A stretch of 64,000 bases of DNA, from assembly GCA_030649945.1 (NCBI GenBank), contig JAUSFE010000118.1:28804-92803 (forward strand), in the 5' to 3' direction. Positions 10,196-20,633 of this stretch are shown here, piece by piece. The notes under the pieces are model-generated. The model was not told the origin of the DNA. It did not search any database and worked only from the letters and a program-made list of their open reading frames with translations. Source of the stretch: Dehalococcoidia bacterium (GTDB lineage: Bacteria; Chloroflexota; Dehalococcoidia; SM23-28-2; RBG-16-64-32). The translations under genes and the position numbers were made by a program. Positions within the stretch are counted from its first letter, which is position 1; every line of letters begins with the position of its first letter.

Positions 10196-10636
10196 ATGAC
10201 CAAGAAGCGAACGGGCGACCCCTGGCTGCCGGCCGGCCAATACGGGCGCTCCCTCCCCGCCTTCACGGTGAACCTGCTGGTGCGCGACGTGCCCGTCGCC
10301 GTCGCCTTCTATCGCGGCGTGCTCCAGGCGGAGGTGCGCTACTCCGACCCTGACTTCGCCGCCCTCAGGATGGGAGGCCTCGACTTCATGCTCCACGCGG
10401 ACCACACCTACGAGAAGCACCCTTGGCAGGGCGTGCTGACCTCCGGCGAGAGGCGCGGCCTGGGGGTGGAGCTGCGCCTCTTCGGCATCGACCCGGACGG
10501 CCTGGCCGCGCGCGCCGCCGCCGCCCGCGCCACGGTGCTGGCGCCGCCGGTGGACAAGCCGCACGGCTGGCGCGAGGTCTGGGTCCAGGACGCCGACGGC
10601 TACGTCTGGGCCGTCGGCGTGCCCAGCGGGGGCTGA
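10196..10636 (+). CDS. VOC (glyoxalase/bleomycin resistance) family protein
   Basis: FTVNLLVRDVPVAVAFYRGVLQ ... VQDADGYVWAVG. Confidence 0.8.
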   Translation: MTKKRTGDPWLPAGQYGRSLPAFTVNLLVRDVPVAVAFYRGVLQAEVRYSDPDFAALRMGGLDFMLHADHTYEKHPWQGVLTSGERRGLGVELRLFGIDPDGLAARAAAARATVLAPPVDKPHGWREVWVQDADGYVWAVGVPSGG

Positions 10637-10639
10637 GAC

Positions 10640-11164
10640 CTGCTGAACCGCATCCGCCGTCTCTTCCGGCCCCGGCCGGAGGAGTTCCCGGAGCTGCCGG
10701 AGATCACACTGCGGCCCATCGGCGTCGTCCGCAACGCGGTCAAGCAGCCGCGGCCCGAAGGCTGGCAGAACGTGGTATCGCGCATCGTCATCCGGCCGGA
10801 CCTCGCGGACGCGCTGCTGGGGCTGGACGGCTACTCGCATCTCATCGTCGTCTTCTGGCCGCACCTGGTGCCCGACGATGTCCGTGGCTCCAAGCACCGC
10901 CTGCACCCCCGCGACGACGAGCGCAACCCGCTCATGGGCGTGCTCGCCACCCGCAGCCAGATCCGCTTCAATCCTCTGCTGGTCACCGCTGTCCGGCTCC
11001 TGGCCGTCAAGGGCAACGTCCTGCGCGTGCGGGGGCTGGACGCCGTCAACGGGACGCCGGTGCTGGACGTCAAGCCCTATCTTCCCCGCTTCGACGCCAT
11101 TAGCGAGGCGCAGGTGCCGCAATGGGTGCTGGACGCGCAGGAGCGGGCGCGCCGGGGCGCATGA
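10640..11164 (+). CDS. TsaA/TrmO-like tRNA methyltransferase
   Basis: ITLRPIGVVRNAVKQP...VSRIVIRPDLADALLGLDGYSHLIVVFWPHL...NPLMGVLATRSQIRFNPL; homology starts upstream of the GTG in the ORF track, likely CTG start at 10640/10643. Confidence 0.75.
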   Translation: MLNRIRRLFRPRPEEFPELPEITLRPIGVVRNAVKQPRPEGWQNVVSRIVIRPDLADALLGLDGYSHLIVVFWPHLVPDDVRGSKHRLHPRDDERNPLMGVLATRSQIRFNPLLVTAVRLLAVKGNVLRVRGLDAVNGTPVLDVKPYLPRFDAISEAQVPQWVLDAQERARRGA

Positions 11165-11883
11165 GCGGCCGGCGCGGGCGCCTGCTCCAGGTCCACGACC
11201 GCCTCCTCGCCGCCTACGGCCCGCAGCGCTGGTGGCCGGGCGAAACGCCCTTCGAGGTCATCGTGGGCGCCATCCTCACCCAGTCCGCGGCGTGGACGAA
11301 CGCGGAGCGGGCGCTGGCGAACCTGCGGCGGGCCGGTGCCCTCTCACCCGCCGGCCTCATCGCCATCGGCGAAGGCGAGTTGGCAGCGCTGATCCGGCCC
11401 AGCGGCTTCTTCAACGCCAAGGCCCGCAGCCTCAAGGCCCTGGCCGACCTGCTACGCGACCGCTACGGCGGCGATATCGGCCGGCTCCTGCGCACGCCCG
11501 GCGCACCGCTGCGGACGCTGCTCCTGGCCACGCACGGCATCGGCCCGGAGACGGCGGACGCCATCGTCCTCTACGCCGCCGGCCGGCCGTCGTTCGTGAT
11601 CGACGCCTACACCAGGCGCACCTTCTCGCGGCTGGGCCTCACGCCCGCCCGCGATACGTACGAGGACTGGCGGCGCCTGTTCATGGACAACCTGCCGGCG
11701 GACGCGCCGCTCTTCAACGAGTACCATGCCCTCATCGTCCGGCACGGCAAGGAGGCCTGCCGCAAGCGGCCGCTGTGCGCGCGCTGCCCCCTGCTGGACC
11801 TCTGCCCCACGGGCAGCCCGTCCCTGCCTAGGCGGGTGGGGGTCAGGCTAAGGCCCGCTAATCACCCGGGGGGGTCAGGCTAA
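11161..11883 (+). CDS. endonuclease III-like HhH-GPD DNA glycosylase
   Basis: FEVIVGAILTQSAAWTNAERAL, HGIGPETADAIVLYAAGRPSFVIDAYTRR, C-terminal CRKRPLCARCPLLDLC Fe-S motif; ATGA overlap with upstream gene. Confidence 0.87.
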   Translation: MSGRRGRLLQVHDRLLAAYGPQRWWPGETPFEVIVGAILTQSAAWTNAERALANLRRAGALSPAGLIAIGEGELAALIRPSGFFNAKARSLKALADLLRDRYGGDIGRLLRTPGAPLRTLLLATHGIGPETADAIVLYAAGRPSFVIDAYTRRTFSRLGLTPARDTYEDWRRLFMDNLPADAPLFNEYHALIVRHGKEACRKRPLCARCPLLDLCPTGSPSLPRRVGVRLRPANHPGGSG

Positions 11884-11922
11884 GGTCCGCCAATCACCCG
11901 GGGGGTCAGGCTTCAGCCTGAC
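11831..11922. repeat. ggggtcaggct...atcaccc(g)n repeat ending in palindrome gtcaggcttcagcctgac
   Basis: Three ~35 bp units; same family as 40804-40911; overlaps the 3' end of the HhH-GPD gene. Confidence 0.8.
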
Positions 11923-11968
11923 AGCGGGGAGGGGTGGGGAAGCTGACCGCTGACTGCTGAGCGCTGAC

Positions 11969-12619
11969 CTACGCTGGCATCAGGTAGATGGCCACCAGCG
12001 CGAAGTGCAGGGCGCTGCCGCCGATCACCAGCAGGTGAAACACCTCGTGGTAGCCGAAGACGTGCGGGAATGGGTCCGGGCGCCGCAGGGCGTAGATGAT
12101 CCCGCCCAGCGTGTACAACAGCCCGCCCAGCACCAGCAACGCCAGCGGCGCCAGCGCGAACCAAGACCAGATCGGCCCGGCGGCCACGAGCGCCAGCCAG
12201 CCGGTGGACGCGTAGAGGGCGACGCTCAGCCAGCGCGGCGCGGAGGGCCACGCCACCTTGAACACGATGCCGGCGCCGGCGATGGCCCAGACCACCGACA
12301 CCATGCTGATGCCCCAGGCGGTGTTTAAGGCCAGCAGGCAGAAGGGCGTGTACGTGCCGGCGATGAGCACGAAGATCATCGAGTGGTCCACCCGCTTGAG
12401 GAGCGAACGCAGGCGCGGCCCCCAGGAGATGGTGTGGTAGACGCCGCTGGTCAGGTAGAGGGCCACCAGGCTGCCGGCGAAGACGGCGCCCCCCACGTAC
12501 GCCCGCGTGGACTGCGCCAGCAGCACCAGCAGGACGATGCCGGCGACCGCGAAGGCGGCCGCGGCCAGGTGCAGGTAGCCGCGCAGCAGCGGGCGGCGCG
12601 CCTCAACGGCGGCCATCAC
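11969..12619 (-). CDS. hemolysin III / PAQR-family membrane protein
   Basis: YLTSGVYHTISWGPRLRSLLKRVDHSMIFVLIAGTYTPFCLL; GYHEVFHLLVIGGSALHF. Confidence 0.88.
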   Translation of the reverse strand: MMAAVEARRPLLRGYLHLAAAAFAVAGIVLLVLLAQSTRAYVGGAVFAGSLVALYLTSGVYHTISWGPRLRSLLKRVDHSMIFVLIAGTYTPFCLLALNTAWGISMVSVVWAIAGAGIVFKVAWPSAPRWLSVALYASTGWLALVAAGPIWSWFALAPLALLVLGGLLYTLGGIIYALRRPDPFPHVFGYHEVFHLLVIGGSALHFALVAIYLMPA

Positions 12620-12701
12620 GGCGCGGCGGCCTTTTCACGCACGGCAGATGCTTCTCTCATGCCTGTTCACAACTTTATCACGACTGCATGTAACAGGTAG
12701 T

Positions 12702-12828
12702 GGGAGGGCGCGTCTTATGTATTGGTCCCAAACCCTCCCTTTTGGGCTCGTCACAGGAAGGTCCCGGCAGGCTTTCCTGTGATGCTCTCTAAAGCGAAAG
12801 CCGTCCGCTCCGGCGGGCGGCTTTTCCT
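12702..12828. ncRNA. candidate structured RNA / leader with terminal intrinsic-terminator-like hairpin
   Basis: CCCAAA/TTTGGG (12727-12746), TCACAGGAA/TTCCTGTGA (12751-12782), GAAAGCCGTCCG/CGGGCGGCTTTTC (12796-12826); alternative GGGAGGG/CCCTCCC pairing (12702-12708/12733-12739). Confidence 0.35.
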
Positions 12829-12974
12829 TACCCGAAGCTGTCATTCTGAGCGCCGGCAACATCCTTCACGGGACATAACGCTGTTCGCGAAGGAATCTAG
12901 GTAGGCTGGGGTGGTGGGTCAGGTGGCAGCGTAACCGGCTACCCCCATCGCCCATTTCCATCTGCCCATTTTCC

Positions 12975-14192
12975 TCACTTCCCCACGTCCAGCAGCACCT
13001 GCTTCGGCCCGCGGATGATGAACGTCCCGCCCCACTCCGGCTCCGCCCGCAGCGCCAGGCGGGGGAAGCGCCGCAACAGCGTCCCCAGGGCGATCTGCGC
13101 CTCCGCCCGCGCCAGGGGGGCGCCCAGGCAGAAGTGGGTGCCATCGCCGAACGCCAGGTGGTCCGCCGGGTTGCGCCGCACGTCGAAGCGCTCCGGGTCA
13201 GCGTACTTCTCCGGGTCGCGGTTGGCCGCCGCCAGCAGGCAGAAAGCCACCTGGCCTGCCTCCATCGGCTGGCCGCCCACCTCCAGGTCCTCCTTCAGCA
13301 CGCGCCCTGTGGCGTGCACCGGCCCGCTGAAACGCAGGAGCTCCTCCACGGCCGGCTGGATCAGCCCCGGCTCCTCGCGCAGGGCCTGCAACTGCTCCGG
13401 GTGGTTGAGCAGCGTGATCACGCTGCCGCCGATGAGATTCGTTGTCGTCTCGTTGCCGGCCACCAGCAGCAGGATCGCCGTCGCGAAGATCTCTTCCTCG
13501 CTCAGCACCTGACCCTGCTCCTCCGCCGCAATCAGCCCGCTGATCAGGTCGTTCTGCGGGCTCTGCCGGCGCTCCTGGATGATGCCCGCGAAGTACCCGG
13601 CAAGCTCCTCAATCGCCTGGCGGCCCTTCTCCAGCACGCCCGGCGCCGCAAACGGCCCGCCCAGCGTGGCCACCACCATGGTTGACCAGTGCTTGAACTT
13701 GTCGCGGTCCGCCGGGGGCACCCCCAGCATCTCCGCGATCACGATCACCGGCAGCGGGTACGCCAGGTCCAGTACGATGTCCGTCTCCCCCTGCTCCTGC
13801 ACCAGGTCCAGCAGGTGGTCCACCAGCGCCTGAATGCGCGGGCGCAGGTCCTCCACCGCGCGCGGCGTGAAGGCCTTGCTCACCAGCCGGCGCAGCCGCG
13901 TGTGCTCCGGCGGGTCAGAGGAAAGCATCGTCTGCGCCTGGGCGAAGGGGCCCAGCTCCTGCTGCCGCTGCCTCACCATCTCCGCGAAGCGGTTGCGCGC
14001 CACCCGCCGGTCGGCCGAGAAGCGCGGGTCCGTCAGCACAAAGTCCACGTCCGCAAAACGGGTCAGGATCCAGGCGTCCATGACCGGGCTCCAGGAGACG
14101 GGGCGGCTGTCGCGCAGCGCCTTGTACGTGGGGTAGGGATCCGCCAGCATTCCCGGCGCCAGGGGGTTGAACTGCACCTGTTCCGTGACCAT
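12975..14192 (-). CDS. cytochrome P450
   Basis: 405 aa; AGNETTTNLIG, heme motif FGDGTHFCLGAPLARAE. Confidence 0.96.
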   Translation of the reverse strand: MVTEQVQFNPLAPGMLADPYPTYKALRDSRPVSWSPVMDAWILTRFADVDFVLTDPRFSADRRVARNRFAEMVRQRQQELGPFAQAQTMLSSDPPEHTRLRRLVSKAFTPRAVEDLRPRIQALVDHLLDLVQEQGETDIVLDLAYPLPVIVIAEMLGVPPADRDKFKHWSTMVVATLGGPFAAPGVLEKGRQAIEELAGYFAGIIQERRQSPQNDLISGLIAAEEQGQVLSEEEIFATAILLLVAGNETTTNLIGGSVITLLNHPEQLQALREEPGLIQPAVEELLRFSGPVHATGRVLKEDLEVGGQPMEAGQVAFCLLAAANRDPEKYADPERFDVRRNPADHLAFGDGTHFCLGAPLARAEAQIALGTLLRRFPRLALRAEPEWGGTFIIRGPKQVLLDVGK

Positions 14193-14282
14193 GGCCCGCT
14201 CCTCCTCAGCCTGGGGCGGCTGTTCTCTAATTAAGCGGGCCGCACGGGAAGCCTGTCAATGGCCGCGCGCCCTTTGCTCAAC

Positions 14283-14300
14283 TGACTGACCGGTCGGTCA
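14283..14300. promoter_or_regulatory. TetR-type palindromic operator candidate
   Basis: TGACTGACCGGTCGGTCA, near-perfect palindrome between divergent P450 and GTPase genes. Confidence 0.5.
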
Positions 14301-14373
14301 TTATATCACCCAGCACTTCCTTGACCCGCCCGCGGCGTCCTCTTACGCTGGCCCTGACACGGAAGGAGCGAAT

Positions 14374-15456
14374 GTGGACATCGCCATCGTAGGGCCGCAG
14401 CTATCCGGCAAGACCACCGTCTTCCGCGCGCTCACGTCCGGGCACGGCGGCGCCGCCGCCGGCGCCCACGGCGAGAACATCGGCGTCGTCAAGGTTCCGG
14501 ACGAGCGCCTGTTCAAGCTGGCGGAGCTGGTGCAGGCGAAGAAGGTGACCCCGCTGGAGGTGCGCCTGCACGACCTGCCCCCGCTGTTCGAGCGCGGCGC
14601 CGCCCCCGCCGGCGAGGCGGCCGAGACGCTCTCCCGCGCAGACGCCCTCGTGCTCGTCGTGCGCGCCTTCCAGCGGGAGGACGTGCCCCAGGCGCAGGGC
14701 GGCGTTGACCCGCAGCGTGACGTCCAGGCCTTCCAGGCGGAACTCCTCCTCAACGACCTGGGCATTGTGGAGCGGCGTCTCGAGAAGCTGGATATGGCCG
14801 TGCGCTCCGGCCGCCCCGGCGAGCGCGAGGCCGGCGAGCGCGAGGTGGCGCTGCTCCAGCGCGTGCGCTCGCTGCTGGAGGCCGGCAGGCCCCTGCGCGG
14901 CGAGGTCGCTGACGCGGCGGACCTGAAGGCTCTGGCGAACTTCGGCCTGCTCTCGCTCAAGCCCATGCTGGTCCTCGTCAACATCGGCGAGGACGAAGCC
15001 GGCCGCGCCGGCGAGATCGAGGCCGAGTACCAGGCGCGCTATGGCGCGACGCGCACCGGGGCCGCCGTTATGTGCGCCAGGCTGGAGGCGGAGCTGGCGG
15101 AGCTGCCGCCGGCGGACGCGGCGGAGTTCCGTCGCGAGATGGGCGCCGGCGAAGGCGTGACCGAGCGCGTCCTGGCGCTCCTCCAGGACCTCCTCGGCCT
15201 CGTCGTCTTCTTCACCGCCGGCGACAAGGAGACCCGCGCCTGGACCGTGCCCGCAGGCTCCACCGCCCTGCAGGCCGCCGGCCGCATCCACACCGACATC
15301 GAGCGCGGGTTCATCCGCGCGGAAGTCATCTCCTGGGACCGGCTGCTGGCGCTGGGCTCCCACGTGGAGGCCCGCCGCCACGGCCAGCTGCGCACGGAAG
15401 GGAAGCAGTACATAGTGCAGGACGGCGACGTCATCAACGTCCTGTTCAATGTCTAG
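14374..15456 (+). CDS. YchF/Obg-like GTPase with C-terminal TGS domain
   Basis: DIAIVGPQLSGKTTVFRALT P-loop; C-terminal VISWDRLLALGSHVEARRHGQLRTEGKQYIVQDGDVINVLFNV. Confidence 0.83.
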   Translation: MDIAIVGPQLSGKTTVFRALTSGHGGAAAGAHGENIGVVKVPDERLFKLAELVQAKKVTPLEVRLHDLPPLFERGAAPAGEAAETLSRADALVLVVRAFQREDVPQAQGGVDPQRDVQAFQAELLLNDLGIVERRLEKLDMAVRSGRPGEREAGEREVALLQRVRSLLEAGRPLRGEVADAADLKALANFGLLSLKPMLVLVNIGEDEAGRAGEIEAEYQARYGATRTGAAVMCARLEAELAELPPADAAEFRREMGAGEGVTERVLALLQDLLGLVVFFTAGDKETRAWTVPAGSTALQAAGRIHTDIERGFIRAEVISWDRLLALGSHVEARRHGQLRTEGKQYIVQDGDVINVLFNV

Positions 15457-15845
15457 GCCAGATTCGCGTAGGGAGGTACCTTCAGGTCCCTCCAACCGGG
15501 GCGGGGCTGGGGAGCCACCGCCCGCGGACGCCACCGCCGTCTCCTGACCTCCCCTGGGAGCCTCGCCATGCAAGCAGCGTCAGCAGGGCAAGCCTTGGTC
15601 GCTCCGTTCGTCCTACGAGAACCTCAGGACGAGCGGGACGATGCGTCGTACTGAAGCGCTCGCTACCGAATGGCGCGCCTTCCCGCTCATGGTGCTTGCC
15701 CGCCTCAGGAGGGAGGTACTCGTACCATGAGCGGAGCACCGAGGCCGGCAACCCCGAGGGCGGCTGTGGTGGTCCCAACCGTTCCGGCCCGGTGCCGCAA
15801 ACGGCCCCAATATCAGATAATGGAGCGCGAGGGAGGGCGCAGAGC

Positions 15846-16721
15846 ATGGCGAGAAAGGAACCCACCCAGGCCGCCCAAATTGCGGACGAGGTGCTGGCCG
15901 CCCGGGAGGGCGGGCCGCCGGTGCTGGTCGCCACCGTCATCTCTGCGCCCGCCGCCGGCGCCGCCCCGATCGGTGCCAAGATGCTGGTGCGGGCCGACGG
16001 CTCCCGCCTGGGCCGGCTGGACGGCGGCCCCCTGGACGGGGCTGTGCTGGCCGAGGCCCCGGACGCCTTCCGCCGCCACGGCGTAGAGACGGTCTACGTG
16101 GCCCCCGGCGGCGCGCGCCTGCGGCGCCTCGAGGCGGCGGGCCGCGACTCCTACCAGGTGATGCTGGAGGTGCACGAACGGCCGGCCACGCTGCTGGTCA
16201 TCGGCGGTGGGCACGTGGGCAAGGCGCTCTCCGTCATCGGCGACCTCTGCGGCTTCTCCGTCGCCATCGTGGACGACCGCCCGGAGTACGCCAACCGCGA
16301 GCGCTTCCCGGAGGCCGCGGACGTCGTCTGCGGCCGCTTCGAGGAGGTGCTGCGCGATTATCCTATCGATGCCGGCACCTACATCGTCTGCGTCACCCGC
16401 GGCCACAAGCACGACGAGGAGAGCCTGCGCCGGGTAGTGGGTTCGCCCGCGGCGTACGTTGGCATGATCGGGTCGAAGCGGCGCGTCGGCGCGGTGCTCC
16501 AGCACCTGGTCGAGGACGGCGCCGACCCGCAGGCGGTGGCGCGGGTGCACACACCCATCGGCCTGGACATCGGCGCGGAGACGCCGGAGGAGATCGCCGT
16601 CGCCATCATGGCGGAGATCATCCAGGCGCGCCGCGGCGGCAGCGGACGGCCCCTGCGCGAGTCCCGCAAACCGCGCCCCGGCATCGCGCCGGCGGAGCGG
16701 CTGCCGGAGCCCGGCGAGTGA
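15846..16721 (+). CDS. XdhC/CoxI-family protein
   Basis: LLVIGGGHVGKALSVIGDLCGFSVAIVDDRPEYANRERFPEA; ATG 15846. Confidence 0.85.
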   Translation: MARKEPTQAAQIADEVLAAREGGPPVLVATVISAPAAGAAPIGAKMLVRADGSRLGRLDGGPLDGAVLAEAPDAFRRHGVETVYVAPGGARLRRLEAAGRDSYQVMLEVHERPATLLVIGGGHVGKALSVIGDLCGFSVAIVDDRPEYANRERFPEAADVVCGRFEEVLRDYPIDAGTYIVCVTRGHKHDEESLRRVVGSPAAYVGMIGSKRRVGAVLQHLVEDGADPQAVARVHTPIGLDIGAETPEEIAVAIMAEIIQARRGGSGRPLRESRKPRPGIAPAERLPEPGE

Positions 16722-16834
16722 AGCGCCGCCTGCTGCACTTTCTGGAGGCGGCTCACGAGATGGTCGCGGACGGCCTGGCCACCCTGGAGCGCGTGCCCGT
16801 GGTCTTCTACCGGCACGGCCGGGACAAACGCTAG
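16718..16834 (+). CDS. 38-aa small ORF downstream of xdhC-like gene
   Basis: GTGA overlap; VKRRLLHFLEAAHEMVADGLATLERVPVVFYRHGRDKR; below the ORF-track length cutoff. Confidence 0.35.
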   Translation: MKRRLLHFLEAAHEMVADGLATLERVPVVFYRHGRDKR

Positions 16835-16935
16835 GCGGTTCCGGCCGCTACTCCGGCGCGTGACCGGCGTGCGCCGGCGTCAGCAGGACGTAGGCGCGTG
16901 ATGGCTCATAAGTCCGGGTTACCGAAATCGGAGGC

Positions 16936-19259
<2,324 letters not shown>

Positions 19260-19397
19260 TCTCAGCGAGGTGCTCGTAACGGTCGTCTCCAGTTGCGTCC
19301 GCCAAGCCGAGCTGGTTGCAGACCGCAAAGGCATCAGGCCACAGATACCGCTCCGCAGGGCGGTCGGAGGCGGGACCGGTGCACTCGGGCCACGGAA

Positions 19398-19436
19398 AGC
19401 GAGGGAGCTGCTGTCAGGCAGTTCCCTCGCTCTCTT
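19398..19436 (+). terminator. stem-loop terminator after katG
   Basis: AGCGAGGGAGCTGC-loop-GCAGTTCCCTCGCT (14 bp, one G-U) followed by ctctt. Confidence 0.6.
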
Positions 19437-19494
19437 AACGACTTGGCCGCTGACTAGACCTTCCAATCCGGCGACTGCGTGCAGGTAACAGATC

Positions 19495-19920
19495 ATGATT
19501 GCAACCTTGAGGCAGTGGGGTATCAGAGTTACCGCACAGCGGGTAGCTGTAGCGGAAGTGCTTGCCAACTCAATCGATCATCCATCCGCTCAAGACGTGT
19601 ACGAGCGCGTCAAGCTGCACTTCCCGCATATAACGCTGGCGACTGTTTATAACACGCTACGCGTTCTATCCGAGAAGGGTTTCGTACAGCCGCTCCATTT
19701 TCGCAGCGGCACTCGCTATGACGCAAACCCTCTGCCGCACGCCAACCTCATTTGTGTCGAATGCGGAAGCATCGCGGATGCCAACATGGACGAGGACGGG
19801 GCCGTCGCCAACCTGCGAGAGACTTTGACCAAAGCTAGCGGCTTTCAGGTCATGGGGCAACGGCTCGACTTCTATGGCTTATGCTCCCGCTGCTCAGGGT
19901 CCTCACGTAAGCCAGCCTAA
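19495..19920 (+). CDS. Fur family (PerR/FurA-like) regulator
   Basis: RVTAQRVAVAEVLANSIDHPSAQDVYERVKLHFPHITLATVYNTLRVLSEKG; CVECG and CSRC motifs. Confidence 0.92.
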   Translation: MIATLRQWGIRVTAQRVAVAEVLANSIDHPSAQDVYERVKLHFPHITLATVYNTLRVLSEKGFVQPLHFRSGTRYDANPLPHANLICVECGSIADANMDEDGAVANLRETLTKASGFQVMGQRLDFYGLCSRCSGSSRKPA

Positions 19921-19941
19921 TTAGTCCGCCTCAGACCAGCC

Positions 19942-20403
19942 ATGTGCAACCGAGCGGTAATCAGGCGCCGGCACCAGCTGCTTCCGGTCAACCGGCCGCA
20001 CGCGACGGAGGCCAGGAACTATCAGCGAGACGGGGCCATGCGCTTTGATGGGAACGGCGGGCCCAGCGTGAACTACGAACCGAACAGTTCTGGCGGGCCG
20101 ATAGAGTCCCATGCCTTCAAGGAAGCTGCCCTGGCCGTAAGCGGACTGGTTGGCCGCTACGACCACCGCGAAGGCAACGACGATTACACGCAGCCGGGAA
20201 ACCTGTTCCGGCTTCTTACGCCCGACCACAAGGCGCGGCTCATCGATAACCTCGTGCAGCACATGACACCGGTCAAGCGGGATATCCAGCTGCGGCAGAT
20301 TGCGCACTTCTATGCGGCTGACCCCGCCTACGGCGAAGGCGTCGCCAGGGGGCTGGGTATCGATATCAGAGAGGTCAGCACCCCCGCCAGCCAACCGGTA
20401 TGA
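19942..20403 (+). pseudogene. C-terminal remnant of a monofunctional heme catalase
   Basis: LPVNRPHATEARNYQRDGAMRFDGNGGPSVNYEPNSSGGP...YDHREGNDDYTQPGNLFRLLTPDHKARLIDNLV is the conserved clade-3 catalase C-terminal region; heme and catalytic N-terminal part absent. Confidence 0.87.
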
Positions 20404-20633
20404 GTGGAACCGGCTAGCCCCTCTGGCCGGCGGCGGCCGTCCGGGAGTCCGTCTGCGTGCTCATGAAGCGGCTCCTATCGCCATAAGGCGTTAGTGCCTG
20501 AACAATTGGCTTCTCGCCCGATTCTACCGGCGGCCTGACATCGCTGTCAACGGCGCGCCCTTACCGTCAACATTCGGTAACAAAGGCCTGCCGCGCCCCG
20601 TCTTGCCAAGTACATTCGGGGTTCTTACAGACA

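Noticed and set aside
10634-10636. TGA between VOC and TrmO as a selenocysteine codon
   Set aside because: The VOC protein ends at a normal position (VWAVGVPSGG), no redox Cys context and no convincing SECIS hairpin; treated as two genes.
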